DNA of 56,599 bases from Candidatus Obscuribacterales bacterium (GCA_019747875.1 JAIEQI010000129.1:1-56599); one strand, 5' to 3'. Numbered from the stretch's first letter, positions 7,058-15,241 are shown. A program made the numbers and translations. Notes: generated by a model not told the origin, from the letters alone.

Positions 7058-9544
7058 ATGCCCGCTCCAGCTACAGAAACAACCGAGAAGGTTCATATCT
7101 TCGGTATCCGCCACCACGGACCTGGATCTGCTCGTAGCCTTGTGCATTGTTTTCGTGAGTTGCGTCCTGATTGTATTTTGATCGAAGGTCCGCCAGAGGG
7201 GAATGATCTCGTTAAGTATGTGACGGATCCCGAAATGCGTCCGCCGGTTTCGATGCTCTTGTATGCGGTGGATGATCCGCGAATTTCAGTCTACTATCCG
7301 TTCGCCGTGTTCTCGCCGGAATGGCAAGCGATGACATTTGGTGTGATGCATAACATTCCTGTTCGATTTATGGATCTGCCGCAGACCAATTGGCTTGCGC
7401 TCGATCAAATGCGGCGAGCAGATCGAATTGAGAAAGCTCAGGCTGCACTTGAGGAGCAGAACGAACTGCCAGATGACGGTATCGTTCGCGATGATTTGGA
7501 AGATACCGTCCGCGATTTAGCTCCAGCAAAGCAAGGAAATGGATCTGCTCCTCAGCCTTCCTCGCAGCTCGTGCTAGACCTAAAAGCTCCTGTTGAGGTG
7601 AATAAGGATCTTGAAAAACTGCACAATAAGATTCGCCGAGATCCTCTAAATTTCCTTGCTGAGCTAGCAGGCTACAGTGACGGTGAGCGATGGTGGGAGA
7701 ATCTGATTGAGGCTCGGCGCGGACGCGAAGATGTCTTTGTCGCGATCAAGGAAGCGATGAGTCATTTGCGTGATGACTTGCCCGACGATCCTCACGACGA
7801 AGATTATGAACCGCTGCGCGAAGCTCATATGCGGCAAACAATCCGCACGGCAATCAAAGACGGTTTTGAGCGAATCGCAGTTGTATGCGGAGCATGGCAC
7901 GCTCCAGCGCTGGACAAAATGCCGCCTGCCAAAGAGGACGCTGGTTTATTGAAAGGATTGCCGAAGTTCAAGCTTGCCGCGACGTGGATTCCCTGGACGC
8001 ATGGACGATTGGCATATGCTAGTGGATATGGTGCTGGTATTCCTTCGCCGGGATGGTATCACCACTTGTGGACGTCTGAGGAACAAGTCGCCGAGCTTTG
8101 GATGTCGAAGGTTGCGCGTCTATTGCGCGAGGCCGATCTCGACGCAAGCTCAGCTCACATTATTGAGACAGTTCGCTTGGCGGAAACTCTTGCTGCATTG
8201 CGGGGGCATCCGCTTCCCGGTCTCAGTGAATTCTCCGAAGCCACACAGTCGGTTCTTTGTTTCGGCAATCCTGTTCCTATGCAAGTAATTCACGATAAGC
8301 TTATTGTCGGTGAAACATTGGGAGAAGTACCTGCTGGCATTCCAGGCACTCCCTTGCAGAAGGATCTTGAGCGTGAGCAAAAGAGATTGCGCATGCCTGC
8401 ACAGGCGCAGGAGAAGATTCTGGATCTCGATCTTCGAAATGCAAATGACTTGTCGCGAAGTCATTTGCTACATCGACTCAATATTCTAGACATCCCATGG
8501 GGAAAGAAGGAGCGCTCAGCGATCACAACCAGCACATTCCATGAATACTGGCGCCTGCTCTGGAAGCCGGAGTTTTCGATTTCGTTAATTGAAGCGAGCA
8601 TCTATGGCCGAACTGTTCTGCAAGCTGCTGAAACAAAAGCGAAAGAAGTCGCTGACAAATCACATCAACTTTCCGAACTCAGCAAGCTTCTTGATGCCGT
8701 TCTGCTCGCAGATATGCCGGACATTGTCGAGCATGTGATCAAGTGTGTTGAGAATGAAGCTGCTGTGGCCAGCGACGTGAAGCATTTGATGGAAGCGCTG
8801 CCTTCGTTGGTGCAGATCGCGCGCTATGGCAATGTGCGAAAAACTGATCTTGGATCCGTCGCTAAGATTCTTGATGGCTTAGTTAGCCGTGTATGCGTCG
8901 GGCTACCGCCTGCATGTGCTGCCCTAGATGATACTGCCGCGCAAGAAATTTTAGTTCTGATCAACAAAGTTCATTCTGCAATCAGTCTTATTCAAACTCC
9001 TGATCATGATCGTCAGTGGCAAGATGCTTTGACAAGAATTGCTGAGAATTCTGCGAGCAATGGTTTGCTGGCTGGCCGTTCGACGCGCCTTCTGTTTGAT
9101 TGGAGAAAGATTGATGCTTCGGAAGCGGCAAGGCAATTTGGTCTTGCTGTTTCGACTGCGACCGAGCCCGCTCTAGCGGCGAGCTTCGTCGAGGGCTTTT
9201 TGCAAGGAAGTGGTCTGGTTCTCATCCACGACAAAGAGCTGCTCTCGGTTGCGGATGGTTGGGTGCAAAGCTTAAACGACGAGGCTTTTACGAACATTCT
9301 GCCGCTAATGCGCAGGGCGTTCAGCTCCTATGCACCTGCTGAGCGCAGGCAAATCGGCGAGGCTATCGTGCGCTCCCGTGGGGCAGGTGGGCTAAAAAGA
9401 CTGGGTCGCGGTGCGGAAGCGCCAATCGATCTTAGTCGTGCGGATCTCGTTTTGCCCGGAATCGCAAAACTGCTGGGCGTTTTGCCGCCTGCGAAGTCCG
9501 TCCAATCCAACGAAATATCCAGTAAGGACCCTCAAGGAGAATGA
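7058..9544 (+). CDS. DUF5682-like protein with TraB/Tiki-like N-terminus
   Basis: An 828-residue cytoplasmic protein behind AGGAGTCTAA. Residues ~11-50 read IFGIRHHGPGSARSL...RPDCILIEGPPE, and residues ~275-283 read VVCGAWHAPAL. A first-strand His, a later IEGPPE strand and a terminal GAxH strand are the layout of the EreA/ChaN/TraB/Tiki superfamily, some of whose members are metal-dependent hydrolases. Placing DUF5682 there is my inference. The remaining ~500 residues are helical. The family is known from MoxR-VWA-SWIM neighbourhoods, as here. The stop overlaps the VWA start (TGATG), giving tight coupling. It could be the effector hydrolase of the cluster or a structural partner. Confidence 0.85.
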   Translation: MPAPATETTEKVHIFGIRHHGPGSARSLVHCFRELRPDCILIEGPPEGNDLVKYVTDPEMRPPVSMLLYAVDDPRISVYYPFAVFSPEWQAMTFGVMHNIPVRFMDLPQTNWLALDQMRRADRIEKAQAALEEQNELPDDGIVRDDLEDTVRDLAPAKQGNGSAPQPSSQLVLDLKAPVEVNKDLEKLHNKIRRDPLNFLAELAGYSDGERWWENLIEARRGREDVFVAIKEAMSHLRDDLPDDPHDEDYEPLREAHMRQTIRTAIKDGFERIAVVCGAWHAPALDKMPPAKEDAGLLKGLPKFKLAATWIPWTHGRLAYASGYGAGIPSPGWYHHLWTSEEQVAELWMSKVARLLREADLDASSAHIIETVRLAETLAALRGHPLPGLSEFSEATQSVLCFGNPVPMQVIHDKLIVGETLGEVPAGIPGTPLQKDLEREQKRLRMPAQAQEKILDLDLRNANDLSRSHLLHRLNILDIPWGKKERSAITTSTFHEYWRLLWKPEFSISLIEASIYGRTVLQAAETKAKEVADKSHQLSELSKLLDAVLLADMPDIVEHVIKCVENEAAVASDVKHLMEALPSLVQIARYGNVRKTDLGSVAKILDGLVSRVCVGLPPACAALDDTAAQEILVLINKVHSAISLIQTPDHDRQWQDALTRIAENSASNGLLAGRSTRLLFDWRKIDASEAARQFGLAVSTATEPALAASFVEGFLQGSGLVLIHDKELLSVADGWVQSLNDEAFTNILPLMRRAFSSYAPAERRQIGEAIVRSRGAGGLKRLGRGAEAPIDLSRADLVLPGIAKLLGVLPPAKSVQSNEISSKDPQGE

Positions 9545-10734
9545 TGTCGAACGAGCCTGAACAAGAAGATGATGAGCGCGTTCGCCGTTGGCGACTGATG
9601 CTTGGTTCGCGCGATTGCGACGGAACTGGGCACGGGCTGGGTGCGGACGACGTAAAGATCGACAATTGTTTGACTGCTCTTTATGATGCGGCCTTGGAGC
9701 AGGAGCGAGAAGGTAAAACTCGCGGTGGTAGTCTCGGTGCTTCTGCGCCTGGTGTTGCGCGGTGGCTTGGTGATATCAGATCCTATTTCCCGGTTTCAGT
9801 GGTTAAGGTAATGCAGCAGGATGCGCTTGAGCGTCTCAACATAAAGAGAATGTTGCTCGAGCCAGAGTTGCTAGAGTCGGTCGAACCAGATGTGCACCTC
9901 GTGAGCACTTTGCTGTCGCTCGGTTCGGCGATGCCAAATCGAACGAAGGAAACGGCGCGCATGGTTGTGCGCAAGGTCGTGGATAATCTGATGAGGCGAT
10001 TGGCGAATCCTACGCGGCAAGCTATTTCTGGGGCGCTGAATCGTGCACAACGAAATAATCGCCCGCGTCATAATGAGATGGATTGGCAGCGAACTATTCG
10101 ACTCAATCTCAAGCACTATCAAGCCGAATACAAGACCATCATTCCGGATCGGAAAGTCGGGTTCGGTAGGAAACGCTCATCGCTTAAAGATATTATTCTC
10201 TGTGTGGACCAGAGCGGATCGATGGCAGCTTCCGTAGTTTACTCGGGAATCTTTGCCTCCGTTCTCGCGTCACTACCTGCGGTGAATACGTCGCTTGTCG
10301 TTTTCGACACTTCAGTAGTCGACCTGACCGACAAATTGTCGGACCCTATAGAAGTTCTTTTTGGAACACAGCTGGGCGGCGGCACCGATATACATCGTGC
10401 GTTGACCTATTCTCAGAGCCTCATGCGCCGCCCTTCAGATACTATTTTCGTTCTGATCAGCGATCTGTTCGAGGGTGGTAACGTTAAAGAGATGTTGAAA
10501 GTGATGTCGCAAATCGCTTTATCAGGTGCGAGTTGCGTTGCGCTTCTGGCACTCAATGACGAAGGCGCACCCATGTATGATCACACAAATGCTGCCGCCT
10601 TCGCCGCCTTCGGCGTTCCCTCTTTCGCTTGCACTCCGGATCTGTTTCCCGAACTAATGGCAGCAGCAATCAATAAAAAGGATCTATCGCAATGGGCCAG
10701 CCAACACGATCTCCTTACTTCACGCAGCCAATAA
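9544..10734 (+). CDS. VWA-domain protein (MoxR partner)
   Basis: A 396-residue protein. Of two tandem ATGs, the second (9544) has normal spacing to AAGGAG and overlaps the upstream TGA, so it is chosen. The C-terminal half is a von Willebrand A domain. Its MIDAS motif is DQSGS in IILCVDQSGSMAAS (~residues 222-226), with the later Thr in LGGGTDIHRAL and Asp in FVLISDLFEGG. The N-terminal half is helical and basic. VWA proteins of this type act with MoxR ATPases as metal-dependent adaptors that present substrates. It is the last gene of the five-gene block. Confidence 0.92.
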   Translation: MSNEPEQEDDERVRRWRLMLGSRDCDGTGHGLGADDVKIDNCLTALYDAALEQEREGKTRGGSLGASAPGVARWLGDIRSYFPVSVVKVMQQDALERLNIKRMLLEPELLESVEPDVHLVSTLLSLGSAMPNRTKETARMVVRKVVDNLMRRLANPTRQAISGALNRAQRNNRPRHNEMDWQRTIRLNLKHYQAEYKTIIPDRKVGFGRKRSSLKDIILCVDQSGSMAASVVYSGIFASVLASLPAVNTSLVVFDTSVVDLTDKLSDPIEVLFGTQLGGGTDIHRALTYSQSLMRRPSDTIFVLISDLFEGGNVKEMLKVMSQIALSGASCVALLALNDEGAPMYDHTNAAAFAAFGVPSFACTPDLFPELMAAAINKKDLSQWASQHDLLTSRSQ

Positions 10735-10920
10735 TTCTTCTTGGAAGAACGAGGTTCTCGGATTTTATGTATGAGCATTTCCTGTCGGGCTATAAGCGTT
10801 TTGTGTATGGGCGACGCCATGCGTTACCCGGAATCGCGCTTCTGAGGCTGGCTTCGGATGATCCCAGACGTTTTCAGAATCTGGTTGCCGAGCAATGTCG
10901 TTTTCACGAGATTAACATCT
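10735..10920. other. Intergenic stretch without gene
   Basis: No credible coding sequence. A short inverted repeat (TTCTTCTTGGAAGAA, from about 10736) directly follows the VWA stop and could help end transcription. A segment 'cgccatgcgttacccg' near 10815 resembles 'cgccatgcgtcacccg' near 50775, suggesting a further dispersed repeat. Nothing else is recognisable. Confidence 0.5.
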
Positions 10921-11258
10921 AGATGCGGACGGGACGTCCGCGCCCCATGCGTAGCTGCAACGCGCTTCGCGCTTATGGGCGGACAAGATGATGCTGTTGG
11001 CGATCTCATGTATGGAGCGCGGACGTCCCGTCCGCCCATAGGCAGATTCTACTATCTACGCTACAGCTTTAGGGAGACTCTACCTCTTGCGAAACTCCGA
11101 ATGCGTAGCTGCAACGCGCTTCGCGCTTATGGGCGGACAAGATGTCCGCGCTCCATACTAGCTGCAAAAATCTGCACTAGACCAAGCTGAGATGAGATCG
11201 CCAACAGCATCAGGACGTCCGCGCTCCATGCTTAGCTGCAACGCGCTACGCGCTCCAT
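10921..11258. repeat. Cluster of GGACGTCC palindromes and 'gcgtagctgcaacgcgctt' repeats
   Basis: Several copies of two linked repeat types. Type one is the palindrome GCGGACGGGACGTCCGCGC or its mirror (10924-10945, 11010-11040, 11130-11155, 11212-11230). Type two is GCGTAGCTGCAACGCGCTTC followed by gcgcttatgggcggacaag (10950-10990 and 11102-11145, with a decayed copy at 11230-11258 running to the S41 gene stop). A third segment, 'gatgctgttggcgatctcat', recurs in inverted form near 11190-11210. No gene is seen. The block separates the VWA gene from the convergent S41 gene. Confidence 0.88.
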
Positions 11259-11260
11259 AA

Positions 11261-12610
11261 CTATTTTGTTTGCATTTTTGTCTTAAGAAAGTTGCGCGCA
11301 ACTTCTACAGCGTTCTCCGTTTTCTGCACTTCGATATCGGGTTCAATTCCGTAGCGCTCCTCTGCACCATCCCCCACCCAATGCTTGTTGGGAGAGTAGA
11401 TCCTCATAGTAGTGATCGCCATGCCGGCGCCACCGGGTAGCCCTTGATACAAATCTTGTCCAATGCCCTTGCCTAATGTTTTGGTGCCGATTAACGTAGC
11501 TTCTTTATGGTCTTTCATCGCCGCAGAAAATATCTCAGATGCTGATGCCGTCATTTCGTCAGTCAGAATCACAACGGGTTTGTCAACGATGTCCTTGTGG
11601 CGAGGAACGCTTGGCGCTATTCCCTCGATCCCCGGAAAGTCTGGAAAATATTTCCTCACTGCGATTTTGTCCGGAGTGAGATTGAAGTCCTTGTTAACGT
11701 AAGTAGCTTCACCTTCTGAACCGCCGTCCCTGGCACTGATGCGCTGTTGCTCAGTCATTAGTTTTCCTGACCCCATGAATAGAGACAGCGATCTCAATGC
11801 TTCCTGAACCAGTCCGCCGTTATTGTGCCGCAGATCTATAATGAATGCTTTTGCATCCGGAAATTTTTCAAGCGCAGCTTTTAGTTCATCCGATGTGTCT
11901 TCCTGCGCGAATGTCGTAACCGTGACATGCACGATTCCATCCGTCATCGTCGGATCTTTGACGGCGCTGCTTTCTATCAGTCTTCGCTGTACGTTTTCGA
12001 ACGTTTTTTCTTCTCCATCCCGATAGACCGTGATCGATAAAGGAGCCGCTTTGTCAGATCGGATTAAAGAACTCACTTCTTTGTGGTTGAACGTGCTTAC
12101 ATCTTGTCCGTCGATTCGAAGTATCTGATCGCCTCTCTGCAATCCAGCCGTTTCGGCCGCTCCACCGGGTGCTAATTCATCAACCCGCGTTCGCGATTTT
12201 GAGCCAGGGCGATCAATGTTGGTCAAGCTCATGCCGACGCCGTAGTATTTGCCAGCAATGTCCGATGTCATAACATCGAGTTCTGTTTTCGTATAGAGGT
12301 CTGTGTAGGGAAGGTTGAGTTCTTCGATTGCCTTATCCGCGTAAGTGATCGCATCGTCCTGGTTCTTGATCTGGCAATCATACTTACTTCTAAGCTTGTC
12401 TTGCTCTTTGATAGCAGATGGATCGTAATACGAGTCGATTAATAGATCGATTATCTCTTTGTATTCTGGTGATGGCTTGCACTGATCTTTGTTTTCTTTA
12501 GTGCTGGATTGCGTTTCTGCCAACATTTTTTCACTGGCGCCATTGCTTCCATCATCTTTTGTCGCCACGTCTGCGTATGTAATCCGTTCTGAAATATTAT
12601 TATTGATCAT
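11261..12610 (-). CDS. S41 C-terminal processing peptidase without signal peptide
   Basis: A 449-residue CtpA-like serine protease. A PDZ domain spans residues ~125-210 (GVGMSLTNID...GLQRGDQILRIDGQDV). The S41 core follows, with the catalytic Ser in TASASEI (Ser356) and Lys in TLGKG (Lys381), the 25-residue spacing of the family. A structural motif IDLRHNNGG sits at ~258-266. Unlike usual CtpA proteins it has no signal peptide; it starts MINNNISERITYADV and continues with a polar, acidic stretch. An AAAGAGGA site sits directly before the ATG. Either it works in the cytoplasm or it leaves by another route. Typical substrates are C-terminal tails of envelope proteins, but the substrate here is unknown. 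Confidence 0.9.
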   Translation of the reverse strand: MINNNISERITYADVATKDDGSNGASEKMLAETQSSTKENKDQCKPSPEYKEIIDLLIDSYYDPSAIKEQDKLRSKYDCQIKNQDDAITYADKAIEELNLPYTDLYTKTELDVMTSDIAGKYYGVGMSLTNIDRPGSKSRTRVDELAPGGAAETAGLQRGDQILRIDGQDVSTFNHKEVSSLIRSDKAAPLSITVYRDGEEKTFENVQRRLIESSAVKDPTMTDGIVHVTVTTFAQEDTSDELKAALEKFPDAKAFIIDLRHNNGGLVQEALRSLSLFMGSGKLMTEQQRISARDGGSEGEATYVNKDFNLTPDKIAVRKYFPDFPGIEGIAPSVPRHKDIVDKPVVILTDEMTASASEIFSAAMKDHKEATLIGTKTLGKGIGQDLYQGLPGGAGMAITTMRIYSPNKHWVGDGAEERYGIEPDIEVQKTENAVEVARNFLKTKMQTK

Positions 12611-12692
12611 TCCTCTTTTTCATGCCCTTCCGCCACCCAAAAGTAATATAGTCGGAGGCGCCGATGAAAGAAAGGCGCAAGTTTCCCCGTCG

Positions 12693-12708
12693 GTGGGGCG
12701 CTCCCCAC
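12693..12708. other. GTGGGG/CCCCAC hairpin
   Basis: A perfect 6-bp stem (GTGGGG-CGCT-CCCCAC) lies in the gap between the S41 gene start and the tRNA gene, on either strand. No T-run follows, so terminator function is doubtful. The rest of the 12611-12830 gap shows no gene. Confidence 0.4.
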
Positions 12709-12830
12709 ACCCCACCTTTTGACTGGAACTGTTATACTTAGAAAAGACCCAAACGGATCTATGTAGATGAATAGAACAAACAGCTGGCTGAAGGTTTTTC
12801 GAATACGTTAGTGCGATGCACTTGCGTACA

Positions 12831-12921
12831 GCCCCTGTAGTTCAATGGTAGAACAGCCGCCTTATACCCGGTTTAGCGCCTGATTAGCGCAAGGTTGCAG
12901 GTTCGAATCCTGCCAGGGGTA
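12831..12921 (+). tRNA. Non-canonical tRNA with an extra hairpin; candidate UAU anticodon
   Basis: A 91-base cloverleaf. The acceptor GCCCCTG pairs with CAGGGGT (first pair G-U) and the discriminator is A. The D arm is GTTC-AATGGTA-GAAC. The T arm is GCAGG-TTCGAAT-CCTGC, fully paired with the standard loop. CCA is not encoded; T5 follows. Between D and T arms lie two hairpins: (1) GCCGC-CTTATAC-CCGGT, with one C-C mismatch, whose loop would give anticodon TAT (Ile AUA); (2) GCGC-CTGATTA-GCGC, whose loop read as an anticodon loop would give GAT (also Ile). Reading (1) makes (2) a long variable arm, odd for Ile; reading (2) makes (1) an insertion. TTAGCGC occurs twice, four bases apart. Isotype left open. 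Confidence 0.8.
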
Positions 12922-12926
12922 TTTTT

Positions 12927-12959
12927 CGTATGGAGCGCGGACGTCCCGTCCGCCCATAG
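12927..12959. repeat. GGACGTCC palindrome next to tRNA
   Basis: A copy of the dispersed palindrome (GGAGCGCGGACGTCCCGTCC then gcccatag) begins six bases after the tRNA 3' end. It may serve as a transcript end. The remaining gap to 13034 holds nothing recognisable. Confidence 0.9.
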
Positions 12960-13034
12960 CCTCACAACTCCGCTGGTCGAAACATAAAACGGGTGATACC
13001 AAGATCGAATTTTGGAGTTATCTTCGAAGGAGTT

Positions 13035-13868
13035 TTATGCAAACTCTTTGTACAGCGCCGGTAGAAAGCTGGCTAAATGCGCCATTTCTTCGGCGCAGTG
13101 AACTAGCAGGTTGCGCGCGTTTGATTCGTTCGGGGCTTTGACCATTTTTGCTATTTCTACCATTGGAGCAGCCCATGAATTTCCGGGGCGCGCAGTTGCA
13201 AATGGTGGTCCGACCCAAAAACGTGAGCGCATCACAGATCCGCTTGCTGTCTTAATTACGTGGTGTATCAGGTATCCAAAGTTGATCGGAAATCCTGCGA
13301 ATCCGACTCGTGCGCAAATTGCGGTTGACGATTGCGATTCTAGAGTTCGTTTGTCTAGTTCAAGCTCTTTTGGATCTATGAACTGTATTGCATAAGTTCC
13401 CAGTTCGCTGCCCACGTATTCGTCAACGATGGATGTGCGCCCTACATAAATGGATTGCGGATTCTTGTAATCGGATGCAGTCTTCCCATCTTCCCATCTT
13501 GCATGAACGTGAGCTTTCGGATGCCAGAGCTTGTATCGCTCAGGCTCATCGCTGTGCCATGCAAACCACCAGTCAACCATTTCTGGTGTGCTTCCGGGCA
13601 TTTCTGTATTTATGGCGATTAGCAAGCCACCGTCTGGTGTCAGGGCAAATCCGTTTTCAACCTTATCGCTATTTTGATCAGTTAGAAGTTTCGCCTCGTC
13701 CAACCCGGTAAAAAGCACCGGAGCCATTGGACCTCGGCAGATCGCTTCGACGGCGGCGTTTGGAAGAGGCGCCATTTGCGCATTCCAATATTTCGCATAC
13801 GCCTTGCCTGAAAGGTCACCATTGCGCATCCCGAGATACTTTGTTGATTGTTTGATATTTTGTGTCAT
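13035..13868 (-). CDS. PhlG-like (2,4-diacetylphloroglucinol hydrolase) family protein
   Basis: A 277-residue protein resembling the DAPG hydrolase PhlG family, zinc enzymes that cut a C-C bond in acylated phloroglucinols. Visible family features are WWFAWH (residues 100-105), YKLWHPKAHVHARW (112-125), VDEYVG with Glu150, and HCAEEM with His257 and Glu261. The PhlG zinc ligands are two His and two Glu with an H-x3-E pair at the C-terminus, and the spacing here is consistent with that. No signal peptide. It follows a covalent-flavin oxidase-type gene by 30 bp on the same strand, suggesting a shared pathway on an aromatic or polyketide substrate. The true substrate cannot be read from the sequence. 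Confidence 0.85.
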   Translation of the reverse strand: MTQNIKQSTKYLGMRNGDLSGKAYAKYWNAQMAPLPNAAVEAICRGPMAPVLFTGLDEAKLLTDQNSDKVENGFALTPDGGLLIAINTEMPGSTPEMVDWWFAWHSDEPERYKLWHPKAHVHARWEDGKTASDYKNPQSIYVGRTSIVDEYVGSELGTYAIQFIDPKELELDKRTLESQSSTAICARVGFAGFPINFGYLIHHVIKTASGSVMRSRFWVGPPFATARPGNSWAAPMVEIAKMVKAPNESNARNLLVHCAEEMAHLASFLPALYKEFA

Positions 13869-13898
13869 CTTTTGCTGAGGCAGGCTCTTGAAGTATTC

Positions 13899-15221
13899 CT
13901 ATTTCAATCTACCCATCCACGAATGAAATCGGTTGTCGGGGTCGCGATCTGCTCGAATCAGATCAAGTTTACCCATGTTCTCATTGCTAGCAAACCTTGC
14001 TGGACGTTCGCCCAGATTCTCATCGGCTAATTGTATTCCACTAGCCAGATCTTGCATCGCTTCCATGTGTGATACCGCCCATGATGCGTATTTGTCATCA
14101 TCTGCTTTGTCTTTCCATGCTCCGTAAAGCGACAAATATATTCTGTCTTCCATTGAGTAAGCCATGTCAGGGCGCTCAGCCGGCGGCATCCAGTTCATCC
14201 AAAGCACATGCGAAGGCGCCGGTGGGAGCGTATCCGCGATTGTCTTTAATCCTGGGAGAAGATCCTCAATTCGAGCATGCGTCCACATGTTGTCCACTGC
14301 GTAGCGATATCCATCCGGGTAGTGTCGTTGCACACCGCGATAAAGTAAGCGCAATCCTGATGGCACAAAAGGCAATTGAAGAGTCGCTTTCTCTCGCAGA
14401 GGATTGTCTCGCATAAATCTTGTAGCGTCTGTCGCTTCGCTTGGGGAGTTTGCGAAAACGGGTGCAATCACAATGATTCCTGGCCCGTGAACTCCCAAAA
14501 CATTGCGCGACATAATTAGCATCAACTCGACTGATCTGCTTACGAACGGACCAACCTCGTATGCCCAATTGAACAATTCTTCAAGGCAAGAAATCGGATA
14601 GTTTTGCAGAGTGAATCCTATAACCGGAGGTCGCTCATAGACTCGGAGGTAGAACGAAGTCACTACTCCGAAGAAGCCAGGACCGGCTCCACGAGCAGCC
14701 CAATAAAGATCCGCATTCTCCGTTTCACTTGCATGAACGAGATTACCATCGGCCGTGACGATGTCCAGCCCTTCAACACTCATGCATGCTGGACCAAGTG
14801 TCCTGCTATGCCATCCGTATCCGCCTTGCAATAAATAGCCGCCGACGCCGACTCCTTTGCAGTGACCTACGGGAAAAAATAGTTTGTCCTTGCCTAGCCG
14901 ATCTGCAAGATCATTTCCTTTGCAGCCAGGACCAACAATCGCCAGCATTGCTTCTTTATTGACAGCGCACGAATTCATCGCCGATAGATCGAGCAGCAGT
15001 CCTCCATCGCGCACGTGATTGCCTGCCCAGCTGTGCCCACCTGAGCGCACTGCGATTTTGTAGTTTTGCCTTTTAGCAAACTCAACTGCGGTAATCACAT
15101 CGGCGACGTTTTCCGCTTGCACGATCACATCCGGATAGCGCTCAGCAAGGCGCGCGTTCCAAACCGCCTCTGTTCGGGCGGCTTCATAAGCTGCTTCACC
15201 TCGCTGGAATACCCTAGCCAG
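13899..15221 (-). CDS. Berberine-bridge-type FAD oxidoreductase (probable CTG start)
   Basis: FAD-linked oxidase of the PCMH/BBE class. Covalent FAD sites are visible: His in RSGGHSW (residue 63 in this numbering) and Cys in VGHCKGVGVGGYLLQGG (residue 121), implying bicovalent flavin as in reticuline-oxidase relatives. The C-terminus holds the BBE segment (DRDPDNRF). The first ATG/GTG/TTG-class start in frame is the GTG at 15128, which would delete the conserved leader. The frame is open up to a stop at 15225-15227 and encodes ARVFQRGEAAYEAARTEAVW then NARLAERYPDV, a typical family N-terminus. A CTG at 15221 with AGGAG six bases upstream is the best start. It probably oxidises an alcohol or phenol, and shares an operon with the PhlG-like gene. 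Confidence 0.85.
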   Translation of the reverse strand: MARVFQRGEAAYEAARTEAVWNARLAERYPDVIVQAENVADVITAVEFAKRQNYKIAVRSGGHSWAGNHVRDGGLLLDLSAMNSCAVNKEAMLAIVGPGCKGNDLADRLGKDKLFFPVGHCKGVGVGGYLLQGGYGWHSRTLGPACMSVEGLDIVTADGNLVHASETENADLYWAARGAGPGFFGVVTSFYLRVYERPPVIGFTLQNYPISCLEELFNWAYEVGPFVSRSVELMLIMSRNVLGVHGPGIIVIAPVFANSPSEATDATRFMRDNPLREKATLQLPFVPSGLRLLYRGVQRHYPDGYRYAVDNMWTHARIEDLLPGLKTIADTLPPAPSHVLWMNWMPPAERPDMAYSMEDRIYLSLYGAWKDKADDDKYASWAVSHMEAMQDLASGIQLADENLGERPARFASNENMGKLDLIRADRDPDNRFHSWMGRLK

Positions 15222-15241
15222 AACTCACTCCTGCCGGAATA

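Noticed and set aside
10692..10922. 76-codon plus-strand frame after the VWA gene
   Set aside because: It overlaps the VWA 3' end in another frame, lacks a ribosome site and runs into the repeat cluster.
10921..11258. Insertion sequence
   Set aside because: The region has many palindromes but no transposase frame and no long terminal inverted repeats bounding a gene. It fits REP-like repeats.
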